Shown here piece after piece: positions 9,438 to 21,410 of a DNA stretch of 64,000 nt. The translations under genes were made by a program, and so were the position numbers. The notes beneath the pieces were generated by a model that worked only from the letters and a program-made list of their open reading frames with translations, was not told where the DNA came from and did not search any database. Source of the DNA: Tanypteryx hageni (Eukaryota; Arthropoda; Insecta; Odonata; Petaluridae); the NCBI GenBank assembly GCA_028673005.1, contig CM054112.1, positions 189,631,144-189,695,143 of the forward strand, given 5' to 3'. Numbering within the stretch: the stretch's first letter is position 1; every line of letters starts with the position of its first letter.

Positions 9438-12255
9438 TTAGGGACCTGGAATGTAAGGACGTTATTAAGAGCTGGAAAATCTTAAGAGAGAGATGGAGAT
9501 AAACAAGATGGACATTATTGGGATAAGCGAGGTGAGATGGGAGGGAAATGGTGAGTTGATGAGTGACGATACCAAGTTATACTACTCGGGGAATACCAGG
9601 GGGAGAAACGGGGTAGGAATGATGGTTAATAAGAAGATCAAACCGAGTGTTACCAGGGTCATTTATGACAGTGATAGAATTATTGGACTGAAATTAAATC
9701 ATAAACCAAAGAACACGCTAGTCATCCAAGTGTACATGCCAACCGGCGACCATGACGATAGGGAAGTGGAGCAAGTGTATGAGAGAATAAGTGCCATACT
9801 GGACCAGGGAAGGAAAGGGATGCTGTAAAATAGTGATGGGAGACTGGAATGCGAGTGTGGGAGAGGGACGAGCCGATGGAGTTGTGGGGCAGTTCGGGCT
9901 GGGACAGAGAAACGAAAGGGGAGACAGACTTATCGAGTTCTGCAAGGAGAGGAACATGATAATAACCAACACCTGGTAAAAGAATCATAAGAGAAGGCTA
10001 TATACATGGAAATCGCCAGGAGACATGTACAGGAAACAGATAGACTATATATTGATAGAAGGAAGGTGTAAGAATGGAGTGAAAAGAGTGTGTGGGCTCC
10101 CAGGAACAGACATAACAAGCGACCACGTGCGTGCTGCTAATGGTGGAAATGAAGATCAAAATGAAAAGAGTTAGAAAAGCAAAGATGGCTAAGAAATGGA
10201 ATCTAGAGAAACTGAAAGAAAGGCAGAAAGAGGAAATCGGTTATGATATGGCAAACCAGATGAAGAGAGGAAGTACACAGAACGAAGGAGTAGAGGAAAA
10301 ATGGAAGAGAATTAAGAATGGAATAGTAAATGTGGCGGAAAGGGAAATAAGATACAGGAAAGGCAAGAGAGCTAAGAAACCCTGGGTAACAGGGGAAATG
10401 ATAGCAAAGACGGAGGAGAGAAGGAGATACAAGAATGTAAACACAGAGGAGGGGAGAAGGAACTACAGGCGGTTGAATAATGAACTGAGGAGGGAGACGG
10501 AAAGGGAGAAGAAAAAGTGGCTGGAGGAGGAGTGCAAGGAGATACAAGAGCTCGAGAAGAGGGGAAGGTACGACCTAGCGTATCAGAAGTTCAGGAGTAT
10601 TACTTGGGATGGACAGAGATCTGGAGGAGGAGGCTCAAAAGAAATTGAGAGCAAGAATGGTAGGATACTGAAGGAGGAAAGGGAGGTTATGTGCAGGTGG
10701 AAAGAATACATGGAGGAGTTGTATAAGACGAAGGAAAAGCCGGTAGAGCTGGAAATTGAGGAAGAAGGGGAAGTGGATAGGGAGGAGATGGGGGAGGCAA
10801 TACTGAGGGAGGAAGTAGTGGCAGCTATGAAGGAAATGAGGGAGGGAAAGGTGGCAGGAGTAGACGGGATACCTGTGGAACTGTTCAAGTGTCTGCAAGA
10901 CGAAGGCATTGAAGAGGTGACCAACTTGTGCAATGCAATATATGAGAGTGGGGAGTGGCCGAAGGAGTTCGTCAGAACGGAAATGATACCATTACCTAAA
11001 AAGAAAGGGGCAAAGAAGTGCGGGGAGCATAGAACTATTAGTCTGATAGCTCACGCGGCCAAGATAATGTTGAGAATGATGAATAGAAGGTTGGCGATGG
11101 TAATGGAAGAGAATGTAGCAGAAGAAAAATTTGGATTTAGGAAAGGAATGGGTACGAGGGATGCCATAGGGGTGGTAAGGACGATTGGAGAAAGGTATTT
11201 AGAACGGGACAAGGGTATCAGTCTGTGCTTTGTGGACTTGGAAAAGGCTTTCGACTGTGTGAGGTGGGAAAGAATGATGGAGATATTGAGGGAGAAGAAA
11301 GTAGATTGGAGAGACAGAAGGTTGATAAGGAATCTATACATGAGACAGGAGGCGGCCATGAGGATAGGGGAAAGCAGGACGGAGTGGTTCGAGATTGGGA
11401 GAGGAGTTAGACAGGGCTGCTGTTTGTCACCAACCCTGTTTAACATCTATACTGAAGAAATGATAAAGGAGTGTTGGGAGACGAGCACAGGAGTAAGCGT
11501 TGGAGGAAGAATTACATCGTCAATTAGGTTTGCTGACGACATGATACTGTTTGCGGAGAGGACGGAAGACTTGAGGCAGATGCTACAGAATCTGGTGAGC
11601 GTGGAAGACATATGGGTTGAGAATAAATGGAAAGAAAACGAAAGTAATGAGAATAGGGGGCGAGGAAAGTATGGAAGTGCAGGTGAGAGGGGAGAGGATA
11701 GAGCAGGTGGAACAGTACAGGTATCTTGGTACGTTGTTGACAGAGGACTGGAAATGTGAGAAGGAAATTATGATGAGAATAGGTTTGGCAAAGGAAGCGT
11801 TCAATAGAAAAAGGAAGCTATTTAACAGCAAGATGGATTTGGGATTAAGGAAGAGATAGGTAAAGTGTTATGTTTGGAGTGTGATGCTATATGGGTCGGA
11901 GACATGGACACTGAAGAAGAGAGACAGGGAGAGGGTGGAGGCATTTGAAATGTGGGTGTGGAGGAGGATGCTGAAGGTTAAATGGACTGACAGGATTACA
12001 AATGTGGAAGTGCTAAGAAGAGTAGAAGAGGAAAGGAGTTTGATGGACACGATAGTGACTAGGAAAAAGAAATGGATAGGACATGTTTTGAGAAGAGAGG
12101 GATTACTGAAGGATGTTATCGAAGGAACGGTGGAGGGAAGAAAGAAAATAGGAAGAAGAAGAATTAAAATGTTGGATATTCTTAGGGAGGGAGGAGGGTA
12201 TGGGGAGATGAAGAGAAGGGCACAGGATAGAAAAAGGTGGAGGAGGAGCACCTGA
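9438..12255 (+). pseudogene. RTE-like non-LTR retrotransposon ORF (AP endonuclease + reverse transcriptase), broken
   Basis: This is a near full-length RTE-type polyprotein with several lesions. The endonuclease starts LGTWNVRTLLRAGKS (9438), shifts frame near 9485 to MDIIGISEVRWEGNG (from 9508), shifts again near 9826 to VMGDWNASVGEG, has a stop at 9977-9979, and reaches QIDYILIEG and TSDHV by 10125. The reverse transcriptase frame 10131-11759 includes VAGVDGIPVELFK, PLPKKKGAKKCGEHRTISL, FGFRKGMGTRDAIGVVR, FVDLEKAFD, GVRQGCCLSPTLFNIY and the catalytic FADD (11529-11540). The frame shifts near 11605, then continues to a TAG at 11857-11859 and the conserved RTE tail YGSETWTLKKRD ... FEMWVWRRMLK ... 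WIGHVLRR, ending at 12255. Purine-rich codon use on this strand sets it apart from its surroundings. No target duplication was found. It is inactive. Confidence 0.85.
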
Positions 12256-14669
12256 ACCTGCAGAACACTATTTATTATTAGCCGTTGTGAAGGAGAAAAT
12301 ATTTTCTTAAATGTGATAATCACATGCTCTGTAGAAATTTACAAAATGTATATCGAAAGTTTGACTTGACAGAAGCAAGTTAATAAGTATCGAAGAAAGA
12401 TATTTTGACTCCATTGAGCACATGAGGTTTCATTTTAATCAGCTTATGGAAATTTATAATCGTACAACATACTTTTCCTTCACGTTTCCTGAGGTATTAC
12501 GAAAGTGAACTATCATTAATCGATTCTTTTATATATTACAATTGAGGCTTCCAATAAGGCTGAACGTCGTATTTTAGTAAAAAATATTAATGGGCAATGA
12601 GAGACACCGTGTCTAAGTTTTATTTTATTTATTTTAAAGATTAGATGAAAATAATACAATAAAAATTATTTAGCCGTGCAAAAGATATTTATGTTTATTA
12701 TATGAATTTCAACCCCAAAATATCTCGCGGACCGCTGAAAATGCCCTCAAGGGCCGCAGTTTGCCCACCCCTGCTGTAGGGTGTAGTTGTAAAAACCCTT
12801 TTGTTTTTCACTCTGCTTGTGGTGCGCGCACGAATATCTTTTCCTCTCGATTTTGAGGAGCATTTTGGAAGAGACTAGAAAATCATCACCTATACCAGTG
12901 AAGACTACCCCTCCTCTGGGAAAATGTCTCAAGGGTCCGGCCGTTATCGGAAAGGCGACATTTCGTTACAATTAAAACTATCGGCTAGACGTAAACAGAA
13001 CAGGGGACAAAATTTACTTTAATGGATACGAGAAAAGAGGTACGCGACATACTTATTGGATTAATAGGCGTGACAAAGGTGCTGTGCACTTCAGAGATTT
13101 AAATGGTTCTTTAACATGTCCATTGATTCAAACCTAGATGATGATTCCGCGTTGAGTTATTTTGTCGACTTTATCATTTTTCACACAGGTCTCCGTGCTT
13201 TCACTATCCTTTTGTGTCTGCGTCGATAATATTAGATACCTCCCGACGGTTGGTTATAACACTTCGGATGGTGCAGGAAATGTTGAAATCGCAATCACCA
13301 ATACTGAGATTTCTACTAGTTGTTGAAGAGGCAATGGAGGAAAATAGTTTCGTAGTACAGGTATGTAGGTGTAAAGAAAAGTACTCGCGGGACCGCAAAA
13401 TGCAGGTCCAGAAAATAGTCTAGGCAACAATAATCAGAGATCGAATTTGGCAAAGGCCAAGATGGCCCGATCCTATAACTCCGTTCCACATTTAGATGAT
13501 AGGGTTCTTATGGAGATACATATTCCATCTCTCTCTTTCTGTTGCGCATTTGCCGCATTTATCATTTCTAGTCTCATATTAACTTTTTGTTATCTAAGAT
13601 AAAAAAATCGTTTCTGGCAAATTTAATGCAGAATCCACTGCTGCAATTGGTTTTTGTTAATTAATTCAAATAAAATTTACATAAATAAATTACTCACTTC
13701 GTCGCAAAAACAATCTCTTTTTCGCCGTTATCTTTATTACATCATTTTGTAGAATTGGTTGTTCAATTTCAGTTTGAAATTTTTTTTAGACGTTAATACA
13801 TTTTTTTATTCGTAGTGAAATACGTTTCTTTTATTTATGATCGATCTAATGAGTGTTATGTTTTTTATATGAAGCTTCGTATTGCAGATTTCGAAATTGG
13901 CAATGAAAAAAGTTGACACCTATAAAATCGCATACTGTAACACACACGCAGCCTATGAATTACCTAGAAAACGATGAAGATATTTTTGGTGAAGATTGCA
14001 CGGAAATAGCTCGAATGAGATGGGAGTTACGAAATTTTGAAAATCGATGAAAATCTCGTTCCGCCAACTTTGACTGCTAAGTTCTATCGCCGGAAATACT
14101 TTGTAAATATCTGCGAATAGAAATTCTCTCTGACAGTGAAATAACATATACACTTATTAGAAGTATTTTAATTAAAAACTTAACACTGGAATATCGCTTA
14201 AAAATTATGAATTCTTATAACTAAAATTAAAAGAAATTGACGAAATTCACCGAAGGAGATAATTTTATCCGTGTATTCTGGTCTTTTAACTCCAAAGGAG
14301 CCGCGCGCCAAGTCTGAAAACGCTGCTCTTCATTAGACGCTGTTATCTAAAGGTGTAACGGAGTGTACCAACAATTTTTTTTAGGGCAGGCGGGGCAGGA
14401 AGGAGTGGTAGTAATTTTATTTTGAAGCCAAAGATCACAAATTGATTTAAATTAAAAAATCGCTCTCATTTCTTCTTTTTAGTTAAAATTTTCTGCTAAT
14501 TTTTATTTTTGTTGCTAATTAGAGCATCCATATCTTTGGAGACAACAATAGGGAGGAATTTCTACAAATAAATGAAACTTCTGAAAAGGTAGAAGAAAAT
14601 AATGGGATGAAAGACTGTCAGCTTCTTGTTACCGAATCGGCGAAAGAAGCAGACCAGCATCGTTTAGAG
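12256..14669. other. Mostly non-coding DNA between two decayed elements
   Basis: Apart from a hAT terminal fragment ending at 12773, no gene or element was recognised. A 69-codon open frame at 13214-13423 matches nothing known to me and has no splice or start context that would support it. Confidence 0.4.
12715..12773. mobile_element. Right end of a hAT-type miniature element
   Basis: The sequence 'cgcggaccgctgaaaatgcc' leads into a 'ggccgcag' motif and ends GTTTGCCCACCCCTG, the inverse of a CAGGGGTGGGCAAAC hAT terminus. The matching left end was not found within reach, so only a fragment is called. Confidence 0.5.
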
Positions 14670-17071
14670 GGATGAGGAATAGTTGACATAAATCATTTAT
14701 TTGTGTCTAATAAACGACTTTGCACGCATAGTCCCTTCGGATGCTCATTCAATGATATGGATGTGATATCGGAGAAAAGGGAAGGGTTGAAATCGTTGAT
14801 AACTCTCCAATGTAAAATGTGCAATATGATTGAAAAATTTCGACGGAGGAGGTTAGTCAGACTACCGCTGATGTTAACACTGCTGCTGTGTCTACTGTTA
14901 TATCTTCTGGTGGTGGTTACAGTCAACTGGAAGAAATAGTTACAGCTATGAGCATTCCTTGCATATCGAGTAACAGCTATAAAAAATACCATGACACTGC
15001 AAAATTTTGGAAATGACTGCGCATGAAGAAATGGAGATAGCGGTAAAAGAAGAGGCTGAAATAGCAACCTATAAAGGAGAGGTAGATAGCGACGGCACAC
15101 CCTTGCTGACCGTGATTGCAGATGGCAGTTGGAGCAAAAGGTCCTACCGCACTAATTACAATTCTTCCTCTGGTTTGGTAAGTGTAACGGTACATGCGTT
15201 TTATAGGGTATATTAAAAAACTATATACAAATCCTGTGTTGTTGAGCATTTTTTTCAGGGTGCAATCATGGGTTACTACTCAAGGAAGCTGCTCTTCTTA
15301 GGGGTGAAAAATAAGTACTGTGTAATGTGCATGAGATCATCTTCAGAAAAATGCGAGAAACCGGAGCATATGTGCTTCAAAAACTGGGACGAACGTCAAA
15401 TTGATTGTGGAAGGCTTCTGCAAAAGTGAAGAGGAATACGGTGTTCGTTTCGCGAAACTAATTTCAGATGGAGACGGTAATTTTTACAAAAGAATCTTGG
15501 ATGCACGCCCATATAAAAACATAACGGTGGAAAAAAGTTAATGTAGAAAACACCTATTAAGAAACTTCTGCAATAAACTCAACGAAGTAAGTATAACTAG
15601 GGACAAATTGGGAGAAAAAAGTACAATTTTTCTGAGGAAATATCTAGGAAATAATATTCTTCGCGTCAGAGCAGGAATGACCAAAGCGATTCAATTAAGA
15701 AAAAATGGCAATTTATTAAATGCAACTGAATTGCTAAAATATGACATTTTAAACAGTCTACCTCACGTTTTTGGGGACCATTCAAATTGTGCATCGTATT
15801 TCTGTTCTCGAGAGAATCACCAGAGTAAGCCCAACATTTATCCTGATTTAAAGGCAAGTTCACTGTTTCCAAAGTTAGAGGTAATATTTCTATCTCTGAG
15901 CTATCATAGCAGAAGCCTAATACACGATGTGGACAGTAATCCTGTGGAACAATTTAACGCTCTCGTTGCGAAAATGATTGGGGGAAAGCGAGTAAACTTT
16001 GCTCTCCATTGATCTTACCAAGGAAGATGCCATGGTGCAGTCGTTAGGCACAATGCAATGCTTTTATATAAAGCACACAAAAAAGCATTTCTATCTAGCC
16101 CAGGCACGTTTTGTATGAAGATGTGAAAGCGCAGGAAAATGAAAAGTGACCTAACAAGAAATAGGAAACAAATAAATAAACGAAGAAGCGGAAAATTCAG
16201 CAAGGTACCAGAGAGAGGAGAGGGAGTTTGTAAAAGGCCTCTCAAAATCAGAAGAGGAAGAGAAGAGAGAGAAACAACGCTGCACTATTAAAGTGGGCAG
16301 TGGAAGGAAATGAGGAGAAAACTCCTCACAGCTTCTTATTTTGGAAGGGTTTGCAACATGCGTCCTCCAACTAGTTGTGCGACCTTAGTAAAAGGTATTG
16401 TTTATGACAGCCCTGACAACGAAACATTAGCTTACGGGTGGGAAAATGAAAATTTAGGAAAGAAAGAGTTCGAAAGACTGACGGGACTTGCATTGAAAAG
16501 CTGCGGCCTCTCTAATGATAGAGAAGTGCCATATTTAGCTGCGACACAGGATGGATTAATTGGAGATGATGGTCTCATTGAAGTTAAGTGTCCAGCCTCA
16601 GCCAAGGAATTCACTCCAGATGACGCGATTTCCAAGAAAAACATCACATTTTGGAACATTGATAGTAAAAATAGGATGACTGGAATTAAACCACGCCACA
16701 ACTTCCACTTTCAAATACAGGGCCAACTACACATAACGAAAAGAAATTACTGCTACTTTGTTGCATGGACTCCAAAGGGAATTAAAATTTTAAAAATCTC
16801 GAGGGACGACGATTTCTGGGGAAAAGAAATGTTTCCACATTTGCAGAAATTTTTCTTCAATTGTTTGCTACCTGAGATAATCGATCCAAGGCATAGTCGA
16901 TCAATGCAAATAAAAAAACCTCAATATATCTTGGATGCACAAGTTGAGTATCACCGGAGGAAAGAAGCCACGACAAAGAAAAGGCGACGAAAGGGAGACT
17001 GCGAAAAGATACAGCAAAATTCCTCCAAATTTAGGTACAAATTCGAAATTTTGCGTATATTCATGACTTAA
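14670..17071 (+). pseudogene. Mutator-like transposase with C-terminal YqaJ-type nuclease domain, decayed
   Basis: Pieces in order: GIVDINHLFVSNKRL and HSPFGCSFNDM (about 14675-14760), GGGYSQLEEIVTAMSIPCIS (about 14912-14970), HEEMEIAVKEEAE, LTVIADGSWSKRSYRTNYNS (15106-15165), then an intron 15178-15258 (gtaagt...tttttcag, phase 0) joining to GAIMGYYSRKLLFLGVKNKY. A frameshift near 15390 and a stop near 15540 precede LKYDILNSLPHVFGDHSNC and NPVEQFNALVAKMIGGKRVN (to 16012), which has a stop where SYQ-R normally follows. From 16310 a clean 253-codon frame gives the YqaJ/lambda-exonuclease fold: RRKLLTASYFGR, AYGWENEN, LAATQDGLIG (Asp81) and IEVKCP (Glu91, Lys93), the D...E-x-K metal site. This pairing is known in arthropod Mutator-like elements. 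No terminal repeats were identified. Confidence 0.75.
15178..15258 (+). other. 81-bp spliceosomal intron in the transposase remnant
   Basis: Donor TTG|gtaagt and acceptor tttttttcag|GGT lie in phase 0. Removing it joins RTNYNSSSGL to GAIMGYYSRKLL, restoring the family's conserved '...SLSG...' stretch. Read through, the frame would hit a stop at about 15214. It shows the element was expressed through host splicing. Confidence 0.7.
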
Positions 17072-18659
17072 TTAGCCACTTATTTAATAATTAATCTATT
17101 ATTAAACATTATTTGTCTTTTAATTTTAATTAAAACATGATTTGAAACCTGGTTTAGAAAATGAAATTTTCATGGGAAAATAATTTAATCATTAATTAAA
17201 CTTCGACATAGAGGGACGCGTTCGCGGCGAGTTGAGTTGATTGTCATGATAACAGTGTACGAGTGAGGGTTATTGCCCTATTTAGGATGGAAATTGTTCA
17301 AGAAACGTCGACTGCTGCTCTTAGAAAAATACAGATCAGATTATTTCAGGACAGAGGTCGAAGGGATAATGAGAAGCCCTAACTACCACAGTAGGCAAGA
17401 TCATGATAAAAAAATCAAGGGAGATATACTTAGGGCAGAAAGATTTTGGTGATAATTTTTCCCGAGAATAGTAGGTGATCGTAAAGGATTAAATATACCT
17501 ACTTGTATAAACTACGCTGTAAAAACATCAACTGCCGCACACCCTAGTGATGGCTCGCACGGTACATTGTGATGTAGACTTCTTTCTTCGTATGAATTTC
17601 ATTCAATTTTATGAAAATTGGGCGAAAATAAATTTCTTATCTTCAAGATCGCCTAAATCCGTCAAATGATTTATTTGTCGGAGTGATAAAAGCCACCCAC
17701 TTATTATACAATTGTGCAAAAAATTGTTCCATTTTCATCTTGTTGGAATATGGACACCCTAGGAATGCTAATACACACTTACGTCCTGTATTAATAATAA
17801 TAAATATTTACGGACTTGATCAAAGATCAATGAGAAGAAAAAAATTAGATTCACTTCCTAGGTGATACGCAAAACTTCCGCGCGCACAACGTTTTTCACT
17901 CCGTCTCCCTTGGACAAGTATGATGCACATTTTTTGCTTTTCCATTTCACAATGGCAAACGAAGACGTGAGAGAGGGGAAGGGAAGGTATAGGAAGTAGG
18001 AGCTACAAGGGGAAATGATAATTTAGCGTGTATGTACATAGTATATCTCTTGAATACTATTCATAAGCTCTCGACCAGTCGGTTTAGTCCTCAAGAATAA
18101 ACATTCTTCGCAAAAAGTAAGGTTACGAAAGTTGCTAGTTCCTTTTAATCCGCTAAACTAAAGGCATTTATTTGCTTATGCCACTTCTTATACTTATTCT
18201 GGGACTGATATGGATAAATAAATTACAAAAAATACGATTGAGTAATATTTTTATTTAATATTGTGAGTACTATTCGAGAATTTACGGGATTATGCTAATA
18301 AATACGGTATTATTTTACGTATTTAAATACCGGTTAAAACAATATTCTCAAGAAAGTTCAGAATATGACAACTGCTTCATATCACTCGAAAAAACCCGGG
18401 ACCAATCCTACCGCAGTTGACCGAGGTGAAGTTTGAGGCCCAATGCCCTTATCAGCTCATTCTGTTCCCCGCAAGGGTGGGGGTGGGACCTTGAACGCAT
18501 ATGCTGCGTCGGCGGGTAAGCGCGCACTCGCTCGGATGCAACGTATGCGTCAGTGGTCCATAGCTCTCCCTCCATCGAACCCAGACAACAACTGCTGTTG
18601 CCAAATGTATCAAGTATTCAAGCCAAACAGCTAAATCTTCCACACCTAGTGATATCCTA
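17072..18659. other. Non-coding DNA, nothing recognised
   Basis: AT-rich with a GC-richer portion from about 18400. Open frames of 60-63 codons here have no recognisable domain or gene context. Confidence 0.4.
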
Positions 18660-19134
18660 AAATCCCTCTAAGGGTCACTGAATTCGTTCTACCGTGGCGC
18701 CTTCTGTAGGATATCGCCATATCGCGAAGAACTAAACCAACGAAGAAGCTCTGTGAGAACTGCCCACCAAGATTTTCCCCTCCGCCCCAGCTGCCCTAGC
18801 TTTCTCGCTCTACCCAAGTAAAGCGAAGAAAACAACTCGGGCCAAACCCTACTACAGAAATGTAAACAAACCTCGGTCGAATTATGGTCGAGTCGTGACC
18901 CTTGAGTGCCACTGAGTAGCTTACAGAGGATGGGCATTTTGAGCCCTGAAAGTAGTTCTGATACTAGCCGTGAATGCCCGTAGCGCCTCGGTCAGCACTG
19001 GAAACATTCGCCTAACCGGTAGCCTCTTAAGGGGACTTCTCAGAGCTCCTTCGTTGGTTTATTTCTTCACGATATCCTCCAGAAGGCGCAGCGGGAGCAC
19101 GGCATCGGAGTTTCCTTCAGACCCTTAGAAGAGG
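18660..19134. repeat. Long imperfect GC-rich foldback (arms ~110 bp)
   Basis: The left arm (about 18660-18767) contains GCGCCTTCTGTAGGATATCG then CGAAGAACTAAACCAACGAA and AAGCTCTGTGAGAACTGCCC. The right arm (about 19025-19134), reversed, contains GCGCCTTCTGGAGGATATCG then TGAAGAAATAAACCAACGAA and GAGCTCTGAGAAGTCCCC. Outer parts also pair around CTAAGGGTC. A ~260-base loop separates the arms. It could be an inverted duplication, a foldback element end or a hairpin RNA locus; no open frame supports a protein. Confidence 0.6.
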
Positions 19135-20684
19135 TTAGTGGCACGTTCTGATGTATCTAAGTTTAGAAAACAAAGCACCCGGGCCCTCCAACACGCCTCT
19201 TCCTCGCGTCGGCGCAGGAAAGGCAATAAATGAGCAATTCTGCCATAAGAAAGAAATGTGGTTCGGGGAGACGCTCTTAAGTCCTTAAAAAGCCATACGA
19301 AGCTCAAGAGGTGCGTGTTTTCGACTCAATTCCAACGCGACCAGGAAATTTGACGGATTTGAAATTATAAATATTTCTAGAACCGAAGGGAAATATTTCT
19401 GCAAAATATTGGTTCGGCAAATTAGTGCGGTTCGTTCCGGTTTCTGGTCCAGTTCAAGTCAGGTTTTAATATAAGAGAAAATAATTAGTTCTGCTCGTGT
19501 TATACATGACGTCTATATTCCATTTTTTTCTCGCAATTCAATAAAATCCTCAAATACGCAACGTCACAATGGGTGCATCATCATGACTACATTGATATTA
19601 CTGCGGCACAGTTACATCACTACAGACAGAGAAACCAAGTCGGAGACTCTCGCAAGGTTTTTCTAACAACAAAAACAAATTAAGACCAAATCCAATGCGC
19701 AATTTTTTTAAAGTACGAGGAACGAACCGAATAAAACCGATAAAAATCCTCGCCCTCCGCTTTATAATTCTTTCATAAACGCAAATAGCCACTGTTATTC
19801 TTTCAGCTAGCAAGTGTATAGGGGCGTTACGATTATGTATCTTTCGACAACCGTGTGGCCGAAAAAAATAACATCCACCTCGAAAATCGGCTCAGCAGTC
19901 AGCGTTTTGCGGTGCAACCGTTATTGCGTTCTACCCTCGAATCTCTCCTTCCTCGAAGAAGGGGAAATATTCCACCACCCCCCCCCCTCTGAGATTCTCC
20001 TTCCTTCCTCGTCTTTTTTGTCTCGTCAGTGGAATGCACGACACGAACGCGCCGCGCAAACGGTGAGTTATTCGATCAGTGTGCGAAGGAGTTGACGAGC
20101 TACTCGTCTATTACACTCGGATGGAGGATTCCATAAGGTGTTGTTTAGTTCTACGCAAGAGATAAGGCGTGATCACAGCCAAAACGAATAAAGAAACAAC
20201 CCTCACTGCTTGGCCGAAGAGGGGCTACAAAAACCGGTTAAGCATGCTGGAAAAAAGTTAGCGGACTCTGAAGGTAACTTTTGTTGGTGGAAATGATAGG
20301 ATAATGAACGCTCGAGGTTGAATTGATCGGCGACGACAAAACCAACCGTTCTTCTGTTTCGAGTGAGCATGATTAAGTGGGCGTAATATACATATTACGT
20401 TATAATGAAGTTTCTTCAGCAAGACGAGATGTTTTTGAAATTTATTTTTTAATACATAAGAATGAATTACTTAGCTCACTGTAAGATAATTCCTGGTGAG
20501 TTTTATTTCGAAATCTAGTTATCTACCAGTGTCTTTGATCGAAGGATGTTGTTGGGTAATTGCTCATACGAGATTCTTGTTTCGTGAGAAAATCCTTCTC
20601 AAAGGTAAATAGGTACCATTCGTTTATATAATTTGATATAATTTAAAATAGTTGTATTCTACGGTTTTCGAGTTAAACTTTTGT
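19135..20684. other. Non-coding DNA; possible promoter-like patch near 19900-20060
   Basis: Most of the stretch shows nothing. Around 19920-20060 a pyrimidine-rich then CpG-rich patch contains TCAGTGG (an arthropod initiator-like TCAGT) followed by ATGCACGACACGAACGCG and a strong donor AAACG|gtgagt (20063-20064). It would suit a short first exon, but no downstream exon in a compatible phase could be linked to it. Confidence 0.25.
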
Positions 20685-20773
20685 TTTGGCCCTCGAGTGC
20701 AAACTAGCTCACTTCGCGGGCCGCAGAAGTGAACCATGGGGGCCGCATGCGGCCCGCAAGTTTGAGGTCCCTG
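20685..20773. mobile_element. hAT-type element terminal fragment
   Basis: Sequence with paired 'gcgggccgcagaagtg' and 'gccgcatgcggcccgc' motifs ends CAAGTTTGAGGTCCCTG, the inverse of a CAGGGACCTCAAACTTG hAT terminus. The opposite end was not recognised. Confidence 0.5.
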
Positions 20774-21410
20774 CCCTAAGGGGTCGGATAGGAAGGCTGT
20801 TCTTTCATATAGAAATGTCTATATTTTCCTAGTAAAATGGTGGTCTTGATTCGAGTTCGGCATTATCTCAAAGCATTTAAAGTTGTTCAAAATTTCGAAT
20901 TTAACCATTGAAGAACTAAAGTGCACTATAATCCAGGTTTGTATTGCCTCAAGGCCGTAAGCAGTGGCGTAGCGGAAACGTTTTGCCCCATCCACCCTCG
21001 CCAGAGACTTACAGTTCTCGATCTTGAGTTCTCTGTCCATGGGCCTCTCCCGTACGACACTGCGTATAAGCTTACTACATATGTATTTATAGAACACGCA
21101 ATTATGAGATGGGCAAAAGGCATGGGCGGCAGGATATAAGGGGCGGACTTCCGGCAGCAGCCAAACATTTGTCCATTAAATTCAGGCGTAATTTTTAAAA
21201 ATGAGCCTGATGTATACAATTCACAAAATTTTAAAAAATGAGAAGGAACGGCTCCAATAGCAGACGACTACCTGCCTAAAACGTGCAAGAGATCGCATCG
21301 AGTATGTGGCGAAAGATTCGTCGAAATCAAATTATTTATTTGTCAACTTTTATGAACAAATGAAAATGGAGCAACCTCCATTTCAGAATCAATCATTCCA
21401 TCCTCATTCA
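20774..21410. other. Non-coding DNA, nothing recognised
   Basis: No gene or element is supported; overlapping short frames on both strands at 20819-21219 match nothing. Confidence 0.4.

Noticed and set aside
10203..10547. Leucine-rich 114-codon frame opposite the RTE reverse transcriptase region
   Set aside because: Complement shadow of a purine-rich coding strand, as are the other long - strand frames at 9718-12323.
16310..17071. Stand-alone viral or phage-type recombinase gene
   Set aside because: The YqaJ-type frame directly follows a Mutator-like transposase on the same strand, a pairing known in arthropod transposons; no viral neighbours are present.
20034..20062. ATGCACGACACGAACGCG... 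short first exon before a gtgagt donor
   Set aside because: It ends in phase 2, incompatible with the phase 1 needed by the galactosyltransferase exon at 35498, and no other partner exon was found.
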